Shown in pieces: positions 23,665 to 32,067 of a stretch of DNA of 42,694 nt; position 1 is the first letter of the stretch; each line of letters begins with the position of its first letter. The position numbers were made by a program, and so were the translations under genes. The stretch spans positions 1-42,694 of the forward strand of contig NZ_JANYGH010000044.1 of assembly GCF_025362475.1 (NCBI RefSeq), in the 5' to 3' direction. The notes below the pieces were generated by a model. That model did no database searches. It saw only the letters and a list, made by a program, of their open reading frames with translations, and was not told where the DNA came from. The stretch is from Mucilaginibacter sp. (GTDB lineage: Bacteria > Bacteroidota > Bacteroidia > Sphingobacteriales > Sphingobacteriaceae).

Positions 23665-26600
23665 ATGCGCTTTATGATCAAAAAAAGATACATCCCCCTG
23701 CTAATCCCGGTATTTATTGCTTCAAACGCCCTTGCCCAGCAAAACCCATCTGCCAAAGTTTACCGCACTTATCACTCAGCTATCGATCTGATGGATAAAG
23801 GTAAATACGTGTCTGCTGCCGAGCAATTCCGCCTTGTTGAAGCATCCCGGCTTAAAACAACAACCCAACCGCAGTTTGAATCAGACCTATCGCTGGTTAA
23901 AGAAAACAGCCAGTATTATGAGGCTTTTTGCGCGCTAAATTTAAATAATGACGATGCTGAAAGCATGTTTTTGCGCTTCATTAAAGAACATCCCGAAAAC
24001 CCGCTTACCCGGCAAGCTTACTTTCAGATTGGTAAATCGTACTTTAAACAGGGCAATTATGAAAAATCCTTGGAATGGTTTGATAAAGTACAGGCAGTTG
24101 AACTTAACGGGCACGATAATACCGAATACAAGTTTAGAAAAGGCTATGCCTATTTTTCTATAGGTAACTTTAAGGATGCCCAACTGCTTTTTGCAGAGGT
24201 AAAAGCCAAAAAGACTGAATTTACCGAGGATGCCACCTATTACTTTGCTTACATAGCTTACCTTAATAAAGATTATCACCTGGCATTGGTAAATTTTGAA
24301 AGACTAAAAAATTCAAAAAAATACCAAAACAGCTACCCTTACTACATATCTGCCGTTTACTTTTTAGATAAACGTTATGATGATGTGATCCATTACGCTG
24401 TACCTATTGTTAACAGCACACATCAGCAAAACGAAACCGAGATGCTGCGCATTATAGCGGCATCATATTTTGCCAAAACCGATTATGATAATGCGGTTAA
24501 ATATTATGGCCGTTTCCAGGACCGCGACCAGGGCCGTACCCAAAATACGCAGGATAGCTACCAAATAGGCTATACCTTTTATAAAGTTGGTAATTATGCA
24601 CAGGCATCTACCGAACTGGAAAAACTGGTGGAACAAAAGGACATATATAGCCAAAGTGGTAATTACACCCTTGGTGATGTTTTCCTGAAGATGAATAATA
24701 AGCAAAGCGCCCGCAACGCTTTCCTTAATGCATCAAGGCTTACTTATGATAAGCAACTACAGGAAGATGCTTTATACGAGTACGCCAAACTATCATACGA
24801 GCTTGATTTTAATACTGATGCACTTGCGGCTACAAGGTTATACCTTAAAAATTATCCGCGCTCGCGCCGTAACGATGAAATGAAGGTATTACTGGGCGAG
24901 GAACTTTTAAACTCCCGCAATTACAAGGAAGCGGTTGATATACTGGAACCCATCCCCAATAAATCGCAAAGCGCGCAGATAGCCTACCAAAAAGTTACCT
25001 ATTACCGCGGATTGGAGTTTTATAATGAACGCGCGTTCGAAAACGCTATCGGCATTTTCCTGCGCTCGTTAAAAAACCCTGTTGATAGTAAAACCGAGGC
25101 ACTTACCACCTATTGGATGGCCGAGTCCATGTATGAGGTACGTAAATACTCAGAATCGGTTGAAACGTTTGAGCAGTTTTTGGCCATGCCCGAGGCTAAG
25201 GAAACAGATGTGGCCAACTACGCCAACTATGCTTTAGCTTACGCCGCGTTTTATGGCGAACAATATAAAAAAGCCGCTAACTACTTTGAGAAGTTTTTAG
25301 CCGGCGATGTAAAAGATGCAAGCACACAAAATGATGCTATAACCCGTATTGGCGATAGCTACTTTGTGTTAAAAAGCTACGGCAAGGCTTTGGAATATTA
25401 CAACCGCATTATCGCTATGCACAACCAGGGCGAGGATTACGCTTTATTTCAGCGTGGTATGATTCAGGGTTTACAGGGATCACTTGATACCAAGATAAGT
25501 ACACTGAATGATGTGCTGAACAAGTTCCCTAATTCTGACTACGCCGATGATGCATCGTTCGAGATTGCTTACACCTATTTCCTGAAAACTGACGGTGAAA
25601 AGGCCAAAACAGACCTGCAGGCTATGATCCAGAAATATCCGCGCAGCAGCTACGTGCCACGTGCGTTGGTTACCATTGGCTTAATTGACTACAATGCCGG
25701 CAGTGATGACCTTGCTGTAGAATCATTTAAAAAAGTGATACAGGACTATTCATCAACCGATGAAGCCAAGCAAGCTCTTAAACAGATAGAAAAAATATAC
25801 ACCGATAAGGGCGACGCGCAAACATTTATCAATTACGCTACTACTACGCCAATTGGTAACTATACCACTGCCGACCAGGAGAGCATCATGATCACCGCGG
25901 CCAATAACCTTTATTTAAAAGGCGACTGGCAAGGTACCTTAGGCGCTGTAAATGCCTATTTTGATAAGTTTCCGGCAAAACAGATCTATGAAAAACAAGC
26001 AAGGTTTATAAGGGCGCAAAGCTTAACCAACCTGAACAGGACCCAGGAAGCTGTTGCCGATTACAATTTGATACTAAACGACTGGACAAGTGCGTACAGT
26101 GAAAAATCACTGATCGCGATGGCCAAGCTTTACATACAACAGAAAAAATATAATGAAGCCATAGTGTTCCTGAAAAGGTTAGAAACAAACGCCGAATACA
26201 AGGCCGATTATACTTTTGCCGTTAATAACCTGATGCTTTGCTACGCTGAAATGCAAATGCCGGATGATGTGCTTAACTACGTAAAACTGGTTAGGGAAAA
26301 TGAAAAATCGGCACAGGAAGATAAGTTCCGCACCGGTTTATATGCTGGCAAGGCTTACCTGCAACGTGGCGATACCACAACCGCTGTTAAGGAACTTAAT
26401 TACACCATTACCAACACCAAAACAGTAGCCGCTGCCGAAGCGAAATACAATGTGGCCCTTGTGGAGTATTTAAAAGGCCGTTACAAAACATCGCAAAAAA
26501 TGTGTTTTGACCTGGCTAAAGAAATGCCAAACTATGATTACTGGATAGCTAAAACCTATATTTTGTTGGCTGATAATTATAAGGCTTTAAAAGATAATTT

Positions 26601-26796
26601 CCAGGCTAAGGCAACGCTGCAAAGCATTATTGATAACTATAAGGCCGATGATGAGATACTATCAACAGCCAAACAAAAACTGGATGTATTAAATGGAGGC
26701 AAAGCAAGCAAGACCGCTGCACCTGCCGTTCCTGCTACTGACGATAGTAATAAATCGGCACCGGCAGATACCACTAAAACTCCATCTCAAAACTAA
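23665..26796 (+). CDS. Exported TPR-repeat protein
   Basis: About 1043 residues from the ATG at 23665 (an ATG at 23674 is equally possible; the frame opens earlier at a TTG). A signal peptide ends at SNALAQQ. The rest is almost entirely tetratricopeptide repeats, with recurring A-Y-F-x-I-G-x-S-Y/F and A-x-x-Y-F-x-x-F/V words, for example QAYFQIGKSYFKQGNYEKSL and DALYEYAKLSYELDFNTDAL. The C-terminus is a low-complexity Ala/Pro/Thr/Lys tail. It should be a large periplasmic helical scaffold for protein contacts. It heads a same-strand block with a barrel protein, SPOR protein and ExbB/ExbD/TonB, a position like that of CpoB/YbgF TPR proteins in Tol-Pal loci. Confidence 0.88.
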   Translation: MRFMIKKRYIPLLIPVFIASNALAQQNPSAKVYRTYHSAIDLMDKGKYVSAAEQFRLVEASRLKTTTQPQFESDLSLVKENSQYYEAFCALNLNNDDAESMFLRFIKEHPENPLTRQAYFQIGKSYFKQGNYEKSLEWFDKVQAVELNGHDNTEYKFRKGYAYFSIGNFKDAQLLFAEVKAKKTEFTEDATYYFAYIAYLNKDYHLALVNFERLKNSKKYQNSYPYYISAVYFLDKRYDDVIHYAVPIVNSTHQQNETEMLRIIAASYFAKTDYDNAVKYYGRFQDRDQGRTQNTQDSYQIGYTFYKVGNYAQASTELEKLVEQKDIYSQSGNYTLGDVFLKMNNKQSARNAFLNASRLTYDKQLQEDALYEYAKLSYELDFNTDALAATRLYLKNYPRSRRNDEMKVLLGEELLNSRNYKEAVDILEPIPNKSQSAQIAYQKVTYYRGLEFYNERAFENAIGIFLRSLKNPVDSKTEALTTYWMAESMYEVRKYSESVETFEQFLAMPEAKETDVANYANYALAYAAFYGEQYKKAANYFEKFLAGDVKDASTQNDAITRIGDSYFVLKSYGKALEYYNRIIAMHNQGEDYALFQRGMIQGLQGSLDTKISTLNDVLNKFPNSDYADDASFEIAYTYFLKTDGEKAKTDLQAMIQKYPRSSYVPRALVTIGLIDYNAGSDDLAVESFKKVIQDYSSTDEAKQALKQIEKIYTDKGDAQTFINYATTTPIGNYTTADQESIMITAANNLYLKGDWQGTLGAVNAYFDKFPAKQIYEKQARFIRAQSLTNLNRTQEAVADYNLILNDWTSAYSEKSLIAMAKLYIQQKKYNEAIVFLKRLETNAEYKADYTFAVNNLMLCYAEMQMPDDVLNYVKLVRENEKSAQEDKFRTGLYAGKAYLQRGDTTTAVKELNYTITNTKTVAAAEAKYNVALVEYLKGRYKTSQKMCFDLAKEMPNYDYWIAKTYILLADNYKALKDNFQAKATLQSIIDNYKADDEILSTAKQKLDVLNGGKASKTAAPAVPATDDSNKSAPADTTKTPSQN

Positions 26797-26832
26797 CAGG
26801 ATCCCAAAGAATAATAAAAAAGAAGACAAGCA

Positions 26833-28722
26833 ATGAACTCAAGATACACCTACACGCTGCTTACCTTAATAATAGCATTATACTTTGTTCCTGCACAAGC
26901 GCAAACAAAGAAACCCGCGAAAAAGGCAATAGTAAAAACAGCAGCTAAAGCAAAAACTCCGGCTAAAGCAACCGCCAAACCCGTAAAAAAAACAACTGCA
27001 AAACCGGGCACAAAAAAAGCTGATGCAGGCGCCTCAAAAAGCCTGGGCGATGCAGCAGCAAAAGCAAGCCAGGATACTACTAAAAAAGGTGGCAATGGCA
27101 CAAACCCGTCAAATGGCAGCAGTGTTTCCGAAGAAATAGTGATAACCACAGCATACAAACCGGTATTAGCCGATGCTGTTAAAATTCGCCGTAACCCCGA
27201 TTTGGAGGATAAAGCGCCGTTTAAAGCACCGCTTACCTATACTACTTTAGATAAAAAACTTGACCAGGACTCGGAAATAAAACACCTCGACCCACAAAAA
27301 AGACCGGCCGAGCAGGATTCTGTACTACTTAACAATTATGTTAAAGCTGGTGTTGGTAGTTTAAAAACCCTACTTGGCGAAGCCTATTTTGGCAACGGCC
27401 GCGACCAGGCTTTGCAGGTTGGTGGTTTCCTGAAACATTTTTCGCAAGCCGGATCATGGGAAAAACAAAACGAAAGCAAGGATGAGGTTGGTGTATTCAT
27501 TAAAAGCATCAATTCAGAAAACAACATCAGTGGCCGTATCAACTACAAACGCCAGGGCGTTTATTTTTATGGTCACCCTGATTCCATCCCGTTAACATTC
27601 GCTCCTCAAAAACAACACTTTAGCGAAATAAGCGGTGAAGTTGAGCTGGCCAAAAACTTTAAAGATGTTGAAAACGATTTTACATACGCTGTAAAATTAA
27701 AAGGTTATTCGTTTAGCAATGCTTACCAGGCAAAGGAAAGTAACATTGTATTATCCGGATTTTTAAACCAAACCATTAAGCAATTTTATACTGGCTTAAG
27801 CGCATCTATTGATTTAAGCAATCCAAAGGACAGCCTTTACAATTTAAACAACAGCATCCTGAGGTTAAACCCCTATATTAAATTCCAGGGCACCAATTAT
27901 AAAATTGATGCGGGTGTAAACATTGAAAAGGAGTTTGGTGATTTTAACCGCTTCTTCATATTCCCGGCAGCTAAACTGGAGTACCAGGTGATCCCTAAAT
28001 ATGTGCGCCTGTTTGTAGAAGCCAAGGGCGATATCAACCGCGCATCCATCCGTGATTTTGCCGCCATCAATCCTTATATCGATAAAAACATCCAGCTTAA
28101 AAACTCAGTTGATCAGTTGGATATCAGCGCCGGTTTAAAAGGCACGTTGGCTCCCGGGCTTAGTTTCAAGGCATCGGTATTTCGCAATAGTGTGAAAGAT
28201 ATGCCGCTATTGGTAAGCAACCAAACTAACGAGGGCTATAAATTTATTGTGATATACGATAATGGCCGCTCGCGCGTAACTGGTTTTAATGGCGAGCTGG
28301 ACTTTAAAGCAACCGATGATGTAAATATTTTTGGTCGCGTTGAGTTTAAGGACTATAAAATGAACACCGAAAAAGAGGCATGGAACCTGCCTAAGTTTTT
28401 ATTAACAGCTGGTACCGCCATACATATCAATAACAAAGTGAGCATAACAGGCTCGTTACTGATCCGTGGAGACGCTTATGACAGGCCTTTCGGAATTGTG
28501 CCCGGACCATTGGGTACACTTACCCCAAACACCAATTTGTTAACACAAAACCGTTCTATCAGCTCATTTGCCGATCTGAATGGAGGTGTTGAGTACCGCG
28601 TAACACCGGTAATTACCGTGTTTGCACAGGCAAATAACATTTTAAACTCAGGATATCAAACCTGGATATACTATCCTAACTACGGATTTAATATCTTTGG
28701 CGGCGTCGGTTTCTCGTTTTAA
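26833..28722 (+). CDS. TonB-receptor-like outer-membrane barrel with basic tail
   Basis: A 629-residue protein with a signal peptide (1-23, ending AQAQ). Residues about 24-75 are extremely rich in Lys, Ala, Pro and Thr (KKPAKKAIVKTAAKAKTPAK onward), like a histone H1 tail. After EEIVITTAYKPVLADAVKI come about 480 residues of alternating beta strands and the terminal aromatic GGVGFSF, typical of a TonB-dependent receptor barrel. There is no recognisable plug domain, so it is unlikely to be a normal siderophore/sugar receptor. It begins 36 bp after the TPR gene. The basic tail would lie in the periplasm, where it could bind peptidoglycan, lipid or the TPR protein. Confidence 0.85.
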   Translation: MNSRYTYTLLTLIIALYFVPAQAQTKKPAKKAIVKTAAKAKTPAKATAKPVKKTTAKPGTKKADAGASKSLGDAAAKASQDTTKKGGNGTNPSNGSSVSEEIVITTAYKPVLADAVKIRRNPDLEDKAPFKAPLTYTTLDKKLDQDSEIKHLDPQKRPAEQDSVLLNNYVKAGVGSLKTLLGEAYFGNGRDQALQVGGFLKHFSQAGSWEKQNESKDEVGVFIKSINSENNISGRINYKRQGVYFYGHPDSIPLTFAPQKQHFSEISGEVELAKNFKDVENDFTYAVKLKGYSFSNAYQAKESNIVLSGFLNQTIKQFYTGLSASIDLSNPKDSLYNLNNSILRLNPYIKFQGTNYKIDAGVNIEKEFGDFNRFFIFPAAKLEYQVIPKYVRLFVEAKGDINRASIRDFAAINPYIDKNIQLKNSVDQLDISAGLKGTLAPGLSFKASVFRNSVKDMPLLVSNQTNEGYKFIVIYDNGRSRVTGFNGELDFKATDDVNIFGRVEFKDYKMNTEKEAWNLPKFLLTAGTAIHINNKVSITGSLLIRGDAYDRPFGIVPGPLGTLTPNTNLLTQNRSISSFADLNGGVEYRVTPVITVFAQANNILNSGYQTWIYYPNYGFNIFGGVGFSF

Positions 28723-28758
28723 GAATTTGATATTTACAATAAACCGTACTTTTAGCAA

Positions 28759-29868
28759 ATGGATATAGCCAACTATTTAAGTGAACTGTTGGGCCAGCAC
28801 GGCGAAATAAGCGTGCCAGGCCTGGGCTATTTTGTGCACGTACGTGTAAGTGCCACCTATAATGAGGCCGAGCGTAAATTTTATCCGCCCGGTTATAAAA
28901 TACAATTTGATCCGCAAACACTTGAGGGCGACGATACCTTAACCCAGTACATTGCCGAAAAGAAAAAGATTTCGTTGGCTTCATCAAAGTACTTTACTGA
29001 TAAATATATAACCGCTTTAAAACAAGAAGTTTCACTGCAGGAAATACCATTTGCCGACCTGGGCTGGTTTTATATGGATAAGGGCAAAATCGCCTTTAAA
29101 TCGCAGTTAACCAATACCGATAATGCGCTTTTTTATGGTTACGAAGCCGTTAGCATAAAAAAATTAAACCAGGTTGCGGAACCCGAAGTACAAGCATCTG
29201 CACCGGTACCGCCACCAATACAGGAAGCTGCCGCTGCAGTTACTGCAACAGAGCCTTTGCCGCTTCCACCACCAATAAGGGAGCTTCAAGTGCCTGTAGA
29301 GCCAGTTGATTTGCCAGAAGAATTTACTGAAGAAGAATCTGAGCCAAAACGCGGTATAAGCATCTGGATCATTATTTCAATTATAGTAGTGGTTTTGGCG
29401 GCCGCATTATTCGGGGTTTACAGGTACAAACCCAGCCTGCTAAACTTTTCTAAAGGCGAAGAAATTCAACTACCTACTGTGCCAAAGGCAACGCCGGTAG
29501 TTAAACGCGATACTGATACAGTAAAAAAAGCCAATACACCGATAGATAGCACAAAAGCAATTTCCAAACCCGATTCGGCGTTAAATAAGCCTGTGGCAAA
29601 TACAGACACTGTTGCTAAACCTGTTTTCGTAATTTATGCGGGCTCATTTAAAACAGCAGCAAAAAGCGAGCTTTTTATAAAGGACCTGAAAGCAAGGGGA
29701 GTGGACGCAAGAATATTAACAGGACCGGGAACAGGCCAGCGGATTAAAGTTATTATTGGCAGTTTTGCCTCCTCTGCTGAAGCCGAAGCAGCAAGACAAA
29801 AATTAATTGATTCAAAAAAAATATACAAAGATTCATATTCTCAACAACTCACTAACACTCAGAAATGA
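28759..29868 (+). CDS. HU-like (CCDC81-type) plus SPOR domain membrane protein
   Basis: A 369-residue protein. Residues 1-130 fit the paired bacterial HU-CCDC81 domains: MDIANYLSELLGQHGEISVP, then GLGYFVHVRVSA, and later IPFADLGWFYMDKGKIAFKS. A Pro-rich linker (about 140-195) leads to one membrane helix (about 200-222). The C-terminal SPOR domain (about 287-365: VFVIYAGSFKTAAKSELFIK onward) binds denuded peptidoglycan in known cases. So a cytoplasmic HU-like part is joined to a periplasmic wall-binding part. Its stop overlaps the ExbB start by 4 bases (ATGA). Confidence 0.88.
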   Translation: MDIANYLSELLGQHGEISVPGLGYFVHVRVSATYNEAERKFYPPGYKIQFDPQTLEGDDTLTQYIAEKKKISLASSKYFTDKYITALKQEVSLQEIPFADLGWFYMDKGKIAFKSQLTNTDNALFYGYEAVSIKKLNQVAEPEVQASAPVPPPIQEAAAAVTATEPLPLPPPIRELQVPVEPVDLPEEFTEEESEPKRGISIWIIISIIVVVLAAALFGVYRYKPSLLNFSKGEEIQLPTVPKATPVVKRDTDTVKKANTPIDSTKAISKPDSALNKPVANTDTVAKPVFVIYAGSFKTAAKSELFIKDLKARGVDARILTGPGTGQRIKVIIGSFASSAEAEAARQKLIDSKKIYKDSYSQQLTNTQK

Positions 29869-30578
29869 CTTTATTATTCATACAGCAAGTAACAGATACA
29901 GCAAAACATTTAGTAGATACCGCTAATCATACAGCCACACAGTTGGCTCAACCCCCAGAGGAATTACGTTTTGGCGATCTGTTGATAAAGGGTGGTTGGG
30001 TAATGGTGCCTATCGGTATACTGGCCGTACTGGGCCTGGTTATATTTTTCGAGCGTTTTTTTACCATCCGCAAAGCTTCACGAGACGAATCGAACCTGAT
30101 GGTCCAGGTACGTTCAAGTATACACACTGGTAATTTAGAATCGGCCATTGCTATTTGCCGTAACAGCAATTCGCCTTTGGGCCGCATGCTGCAAAAAGGT
30201 TTGTTACGTATCGGTCGCCCTATAAAAGATATTGAAGGCGCTATTGAAAACGTTGGCAAGCTGGAAGTATCCAAGCTGGAAAAAAACATAGGGATATTGG
30301 GTATTGTAGCTGGTATTGCACCCATGTTTGGTTTCCTGGGTACCATTGCCGGGGTAATTAAAATATTTTATGATATTTCAAAAACAGATAACATCAGTAT
30401 GGGCGTTATATCTGGAGGGTTATATGTAAAAATGGTAACGTCGGCCGCTGGTTTAATGGTGGGTATTGTGGCCTATGTTTGCTACCATATTTTAAATATG
30501 ATGGTTGATAAGGTGATCCTGAAACTGGAAACCGATGCTATTGAATTTATTGACCTGTTAGAGGAGCCGAGCAAATGA
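29865..30578 (+). CDS. MotA/TolQ/ExbB proton-channel family protein
   Basis: A 237-residue inner-membrane protein with three helices (about 43-65, 140-165, 180-205). SKLEKNIGILGIVAGIAPMF followed by GFLGTIAGVIKIF is the diagnostic TolQ/ExbB block. It should form a pentamer around an ExbD dimer and use the proton motive force. ATGA overlaps join it to the SPOR gene before and the exbD gene after, indicating translational coupling. Whether it functions as TolQ or ExbB cannot be told from sequence; the SPOR neighbour favours a Tol-like role. Confidence 0.92.
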   Translation: MTLLFIQQVTDTAKHLVDTANHTATQLAQPPEELRFGDLLIKGGWVMVPIGILAVLGLVIFFERFFTIRKASRDESNLMVQVRSSIHTGNLESAIAICRNSNSPLGRMLQKGLLRIGRPIKDIEGAIENVGKLEVSKLEKNIGILGIVAGIAPMFGFLGTIAGVIKIFYDISKTDNISMGVISGGLYVKMVTSAAGLMVGIVAYVCYHILNMMVDKVILKLETDAIEFIDLLEEPSK

Positions 30579-30976
30579 ATTTAAGAAAAAGACATAGAGG
30601 TGCATCGGCAGAGGTTCACACCTCGGCCATGAACGATATCATGTTCTTCCTGCTTTTGTTTTTCCTCATCGCGTCAACAGTTACAAACCCTAACGTTATA
30701 AAACTGGTATTGCCCAAATCATCAAGCGGGCAATCAGTATCAAAAAAAACAATAACAGTTTCGGTAACCAAGGATCTGAAATATTACGTTGATAAAAAAG
30801 AAGTACCGGTAGATGCCCTGCAAACTACCCTATCGGGTTATAAAACACTGGCAACAGAACTTACCATTGTTTTATATGTTGATAAAACAGTAGCCATACA
30901 GGATGTGGTACAGGTAATGGATATAGCACAAAAATTAAACATCAAACTGGTTCTGGCAACAGAACCGAAGGGATAG
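30575..30976 (+). CDS. ExbD/TolR biopolymer transport protein
   Basis: A 133-residue protein with one membrane helix (about 22-40). The proton-carrying aspartate is Asp21 in SAMNDIMFFLLLFFLIAST. The periplasmic domain (about 45-133) has the TolR/ExbD fold, ending KLNIKLVLATEPKG. It starts within the ATGA overlap of the exbB gene. A repeat block separates it from the TonB-like gene. Confidence 0.93.
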   Translation: MNLRKRHRGASAEVHTSAMNDIMFFLLLFFLIASTVTNPNVIKLVLPKSSSGQSVSKKTITVSVTKDLKYYVDKKEVPVDALQTTLSGYKTLATELTIVLYVDKTVAIQDVVQVMDIAQKLNIKLVLATEPKG

Positions 30977-31119
30977 TTTGCAGTGGGCAGTTTGCAGTTA
31001 GCAGCCTTTTTGGCTGATATGCTGGATATTGATTTTAACCCACTAATAAAACTCATATAACTTACTAAACAGCTGCAAACTGGCAAATGCAAACTGTAAA
31101 CTGATAACTGCCAACTGAA
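30977..31119. repeat. Inverted repeat block between exbD and tonB-like genes
   Basis: The left side carries several cagtttgcag words (for example 30988-30997) and the right side their complements (ctgcaaactg 31073-31082, then further aactg-containing words to 31119). It fills nearly the whole spacer and could fold into a large imperfect hairpin. A related block lies at 31948-32060. Confidence 0.7.
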
Positions 31120-31122
31120 CAA

Positions 31123-31938
31123 ATGGAATACAGGGAAGAAAATAACTATCCGAAAGCGTTTTTAGCAACAGGCATAATCATGACTGTGTTGATAGCCGCG
31201 TGTTATTTTATCGTGTTTCAAAACCCACCCAAAACCGAGGATGGTACCGGTGGCATATTGGTAAATTACGGCACGGTTGATGAAGGTATGGGTAGCGACT
31301 ATATGAGCACCGAAGAGCCTTCTGTAGCCGAAAAAGCAAACCATACCAAACCGGATAAGGTTACCCCCGAAAAACCAACGGAAGAAAAACCGCAGCCAGA
31401 AAGCAGCGACAAAGCTGTTGTAACTCAAAATAACGAAGATGCCCCTGAAGTGGCGACTCCGACCAAAAAGCCTACCAATACGGTAACCGCGGCCCAGCCT
31501 ACAAAAACTGTAACTAAACCTGTAGTAAACCAAAACGCGCTATATAAAGGCAAAGCAACCACAGGTACCGGTGAAGGCGACGGAACAGGCGCCAAACCCG
31601 GCAACCAGGGCAAGCCAACCGGGACAACCTTAACCAATAACTATAACGGAACAGGATCTGGCAACGGTGGTAACCTCAATATGTCACAACGTAGCTTTGT
31701 AAGCCGTCCTGCTGTGAGTGATGATAACCGCCAAAGCGGCAAGATTATGGTTGATATCAGGGTTGATAAAGATGGCAACGTGGTTTATGCACGTGCCGGC
31801 GCGCGCGGTACAACCATTTCTGATGCAGCGCTGCTCCAGAAATGCGAAGATGCCGTTAAAAATTCCAAGCTTAATCCGCTCGACTCCGCACCAGAAACAC
31901 AGGTAGGTACTGTTGTATTTGTATTTAAGGTGAATTAA
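31123..31938 (+). CDS. TonB-like energy transducer
   Basis: A 271-residue protein: short cytoplasmic start, one membrane helix (about 13-32), a Pro/Lys/Glu/Thr-rich periplasmic linker (about 60-165) with a Gly/Thr-rich part, and a C-terminal TonB/TolA-like domain (about 187-271: SGKIMVDIRVDKDGNVVYAR, ending VGTVVFVFKVN). It would couple the ExbB/ExbD motor to an outer-membrane partner, possibly the barrel encoded at 26833. The atypical C-terminal part, with TISDAALLQKCEDAVKNSKL, is common among Bacteroidota TonB-like proteins. Confidence 0.88.
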   Translation: MEYREENNYPKAFLATGIIMTVLIAACYFIVFQNPPKTEDGTGGILVNYGTVDEGMGSDYMSTEEPSVAEKANHTKPDKVTPEKPTEEKPQPESSDKAVVTQNNEDAPEVATPTKKPTNTVTAAQPTKTVTKPVVNQNALYKGKATTGTGEGDGTGAKPGNQGKPTGTTLTNNYNGTGSGNGGNLNMSQRSFVSRPAVSDDNRQSGKIMVDIRVDKDGNVVYARAGARGTTISDAALLQKCEDAVKNSKLNPLDSAPETQVGTVVFVFKVN

Positions 31939-31947
31939 TAGTCATCC

Positions 31948-32060
31948 GTTTGCAGTAGGTAGTTTGCAGTTTGCACAGTCAATTAATAGCTTTGCATTTT
32001 TAATTAACAATAGTTGCCGCTGAACTCACTAACATCAACTGCCAACTGAAAACTGCCAAC
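31948..32060. repeat. Inverted repeat block between tonB-like gene and folC
   Basis: It uses the same words as 30977-31119: gtttgcag and agtttgcagtttgcac on the left, and aactgccaactgaaaactgcc on the right. It ends directly before the folC start. Both spacers flanking the tonB-like gene are thus filled by the same repeat class. Confidence 0.6.
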
Positions 32061-32067
32061 CTCCCAA

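Noticed and set aside
28688..28987. Minus-strand frame opposite the start of the HU/SPOR gene
   Set aside because: Arg-rich shadow with no motif; the plus-strand gene has recognisable domains.
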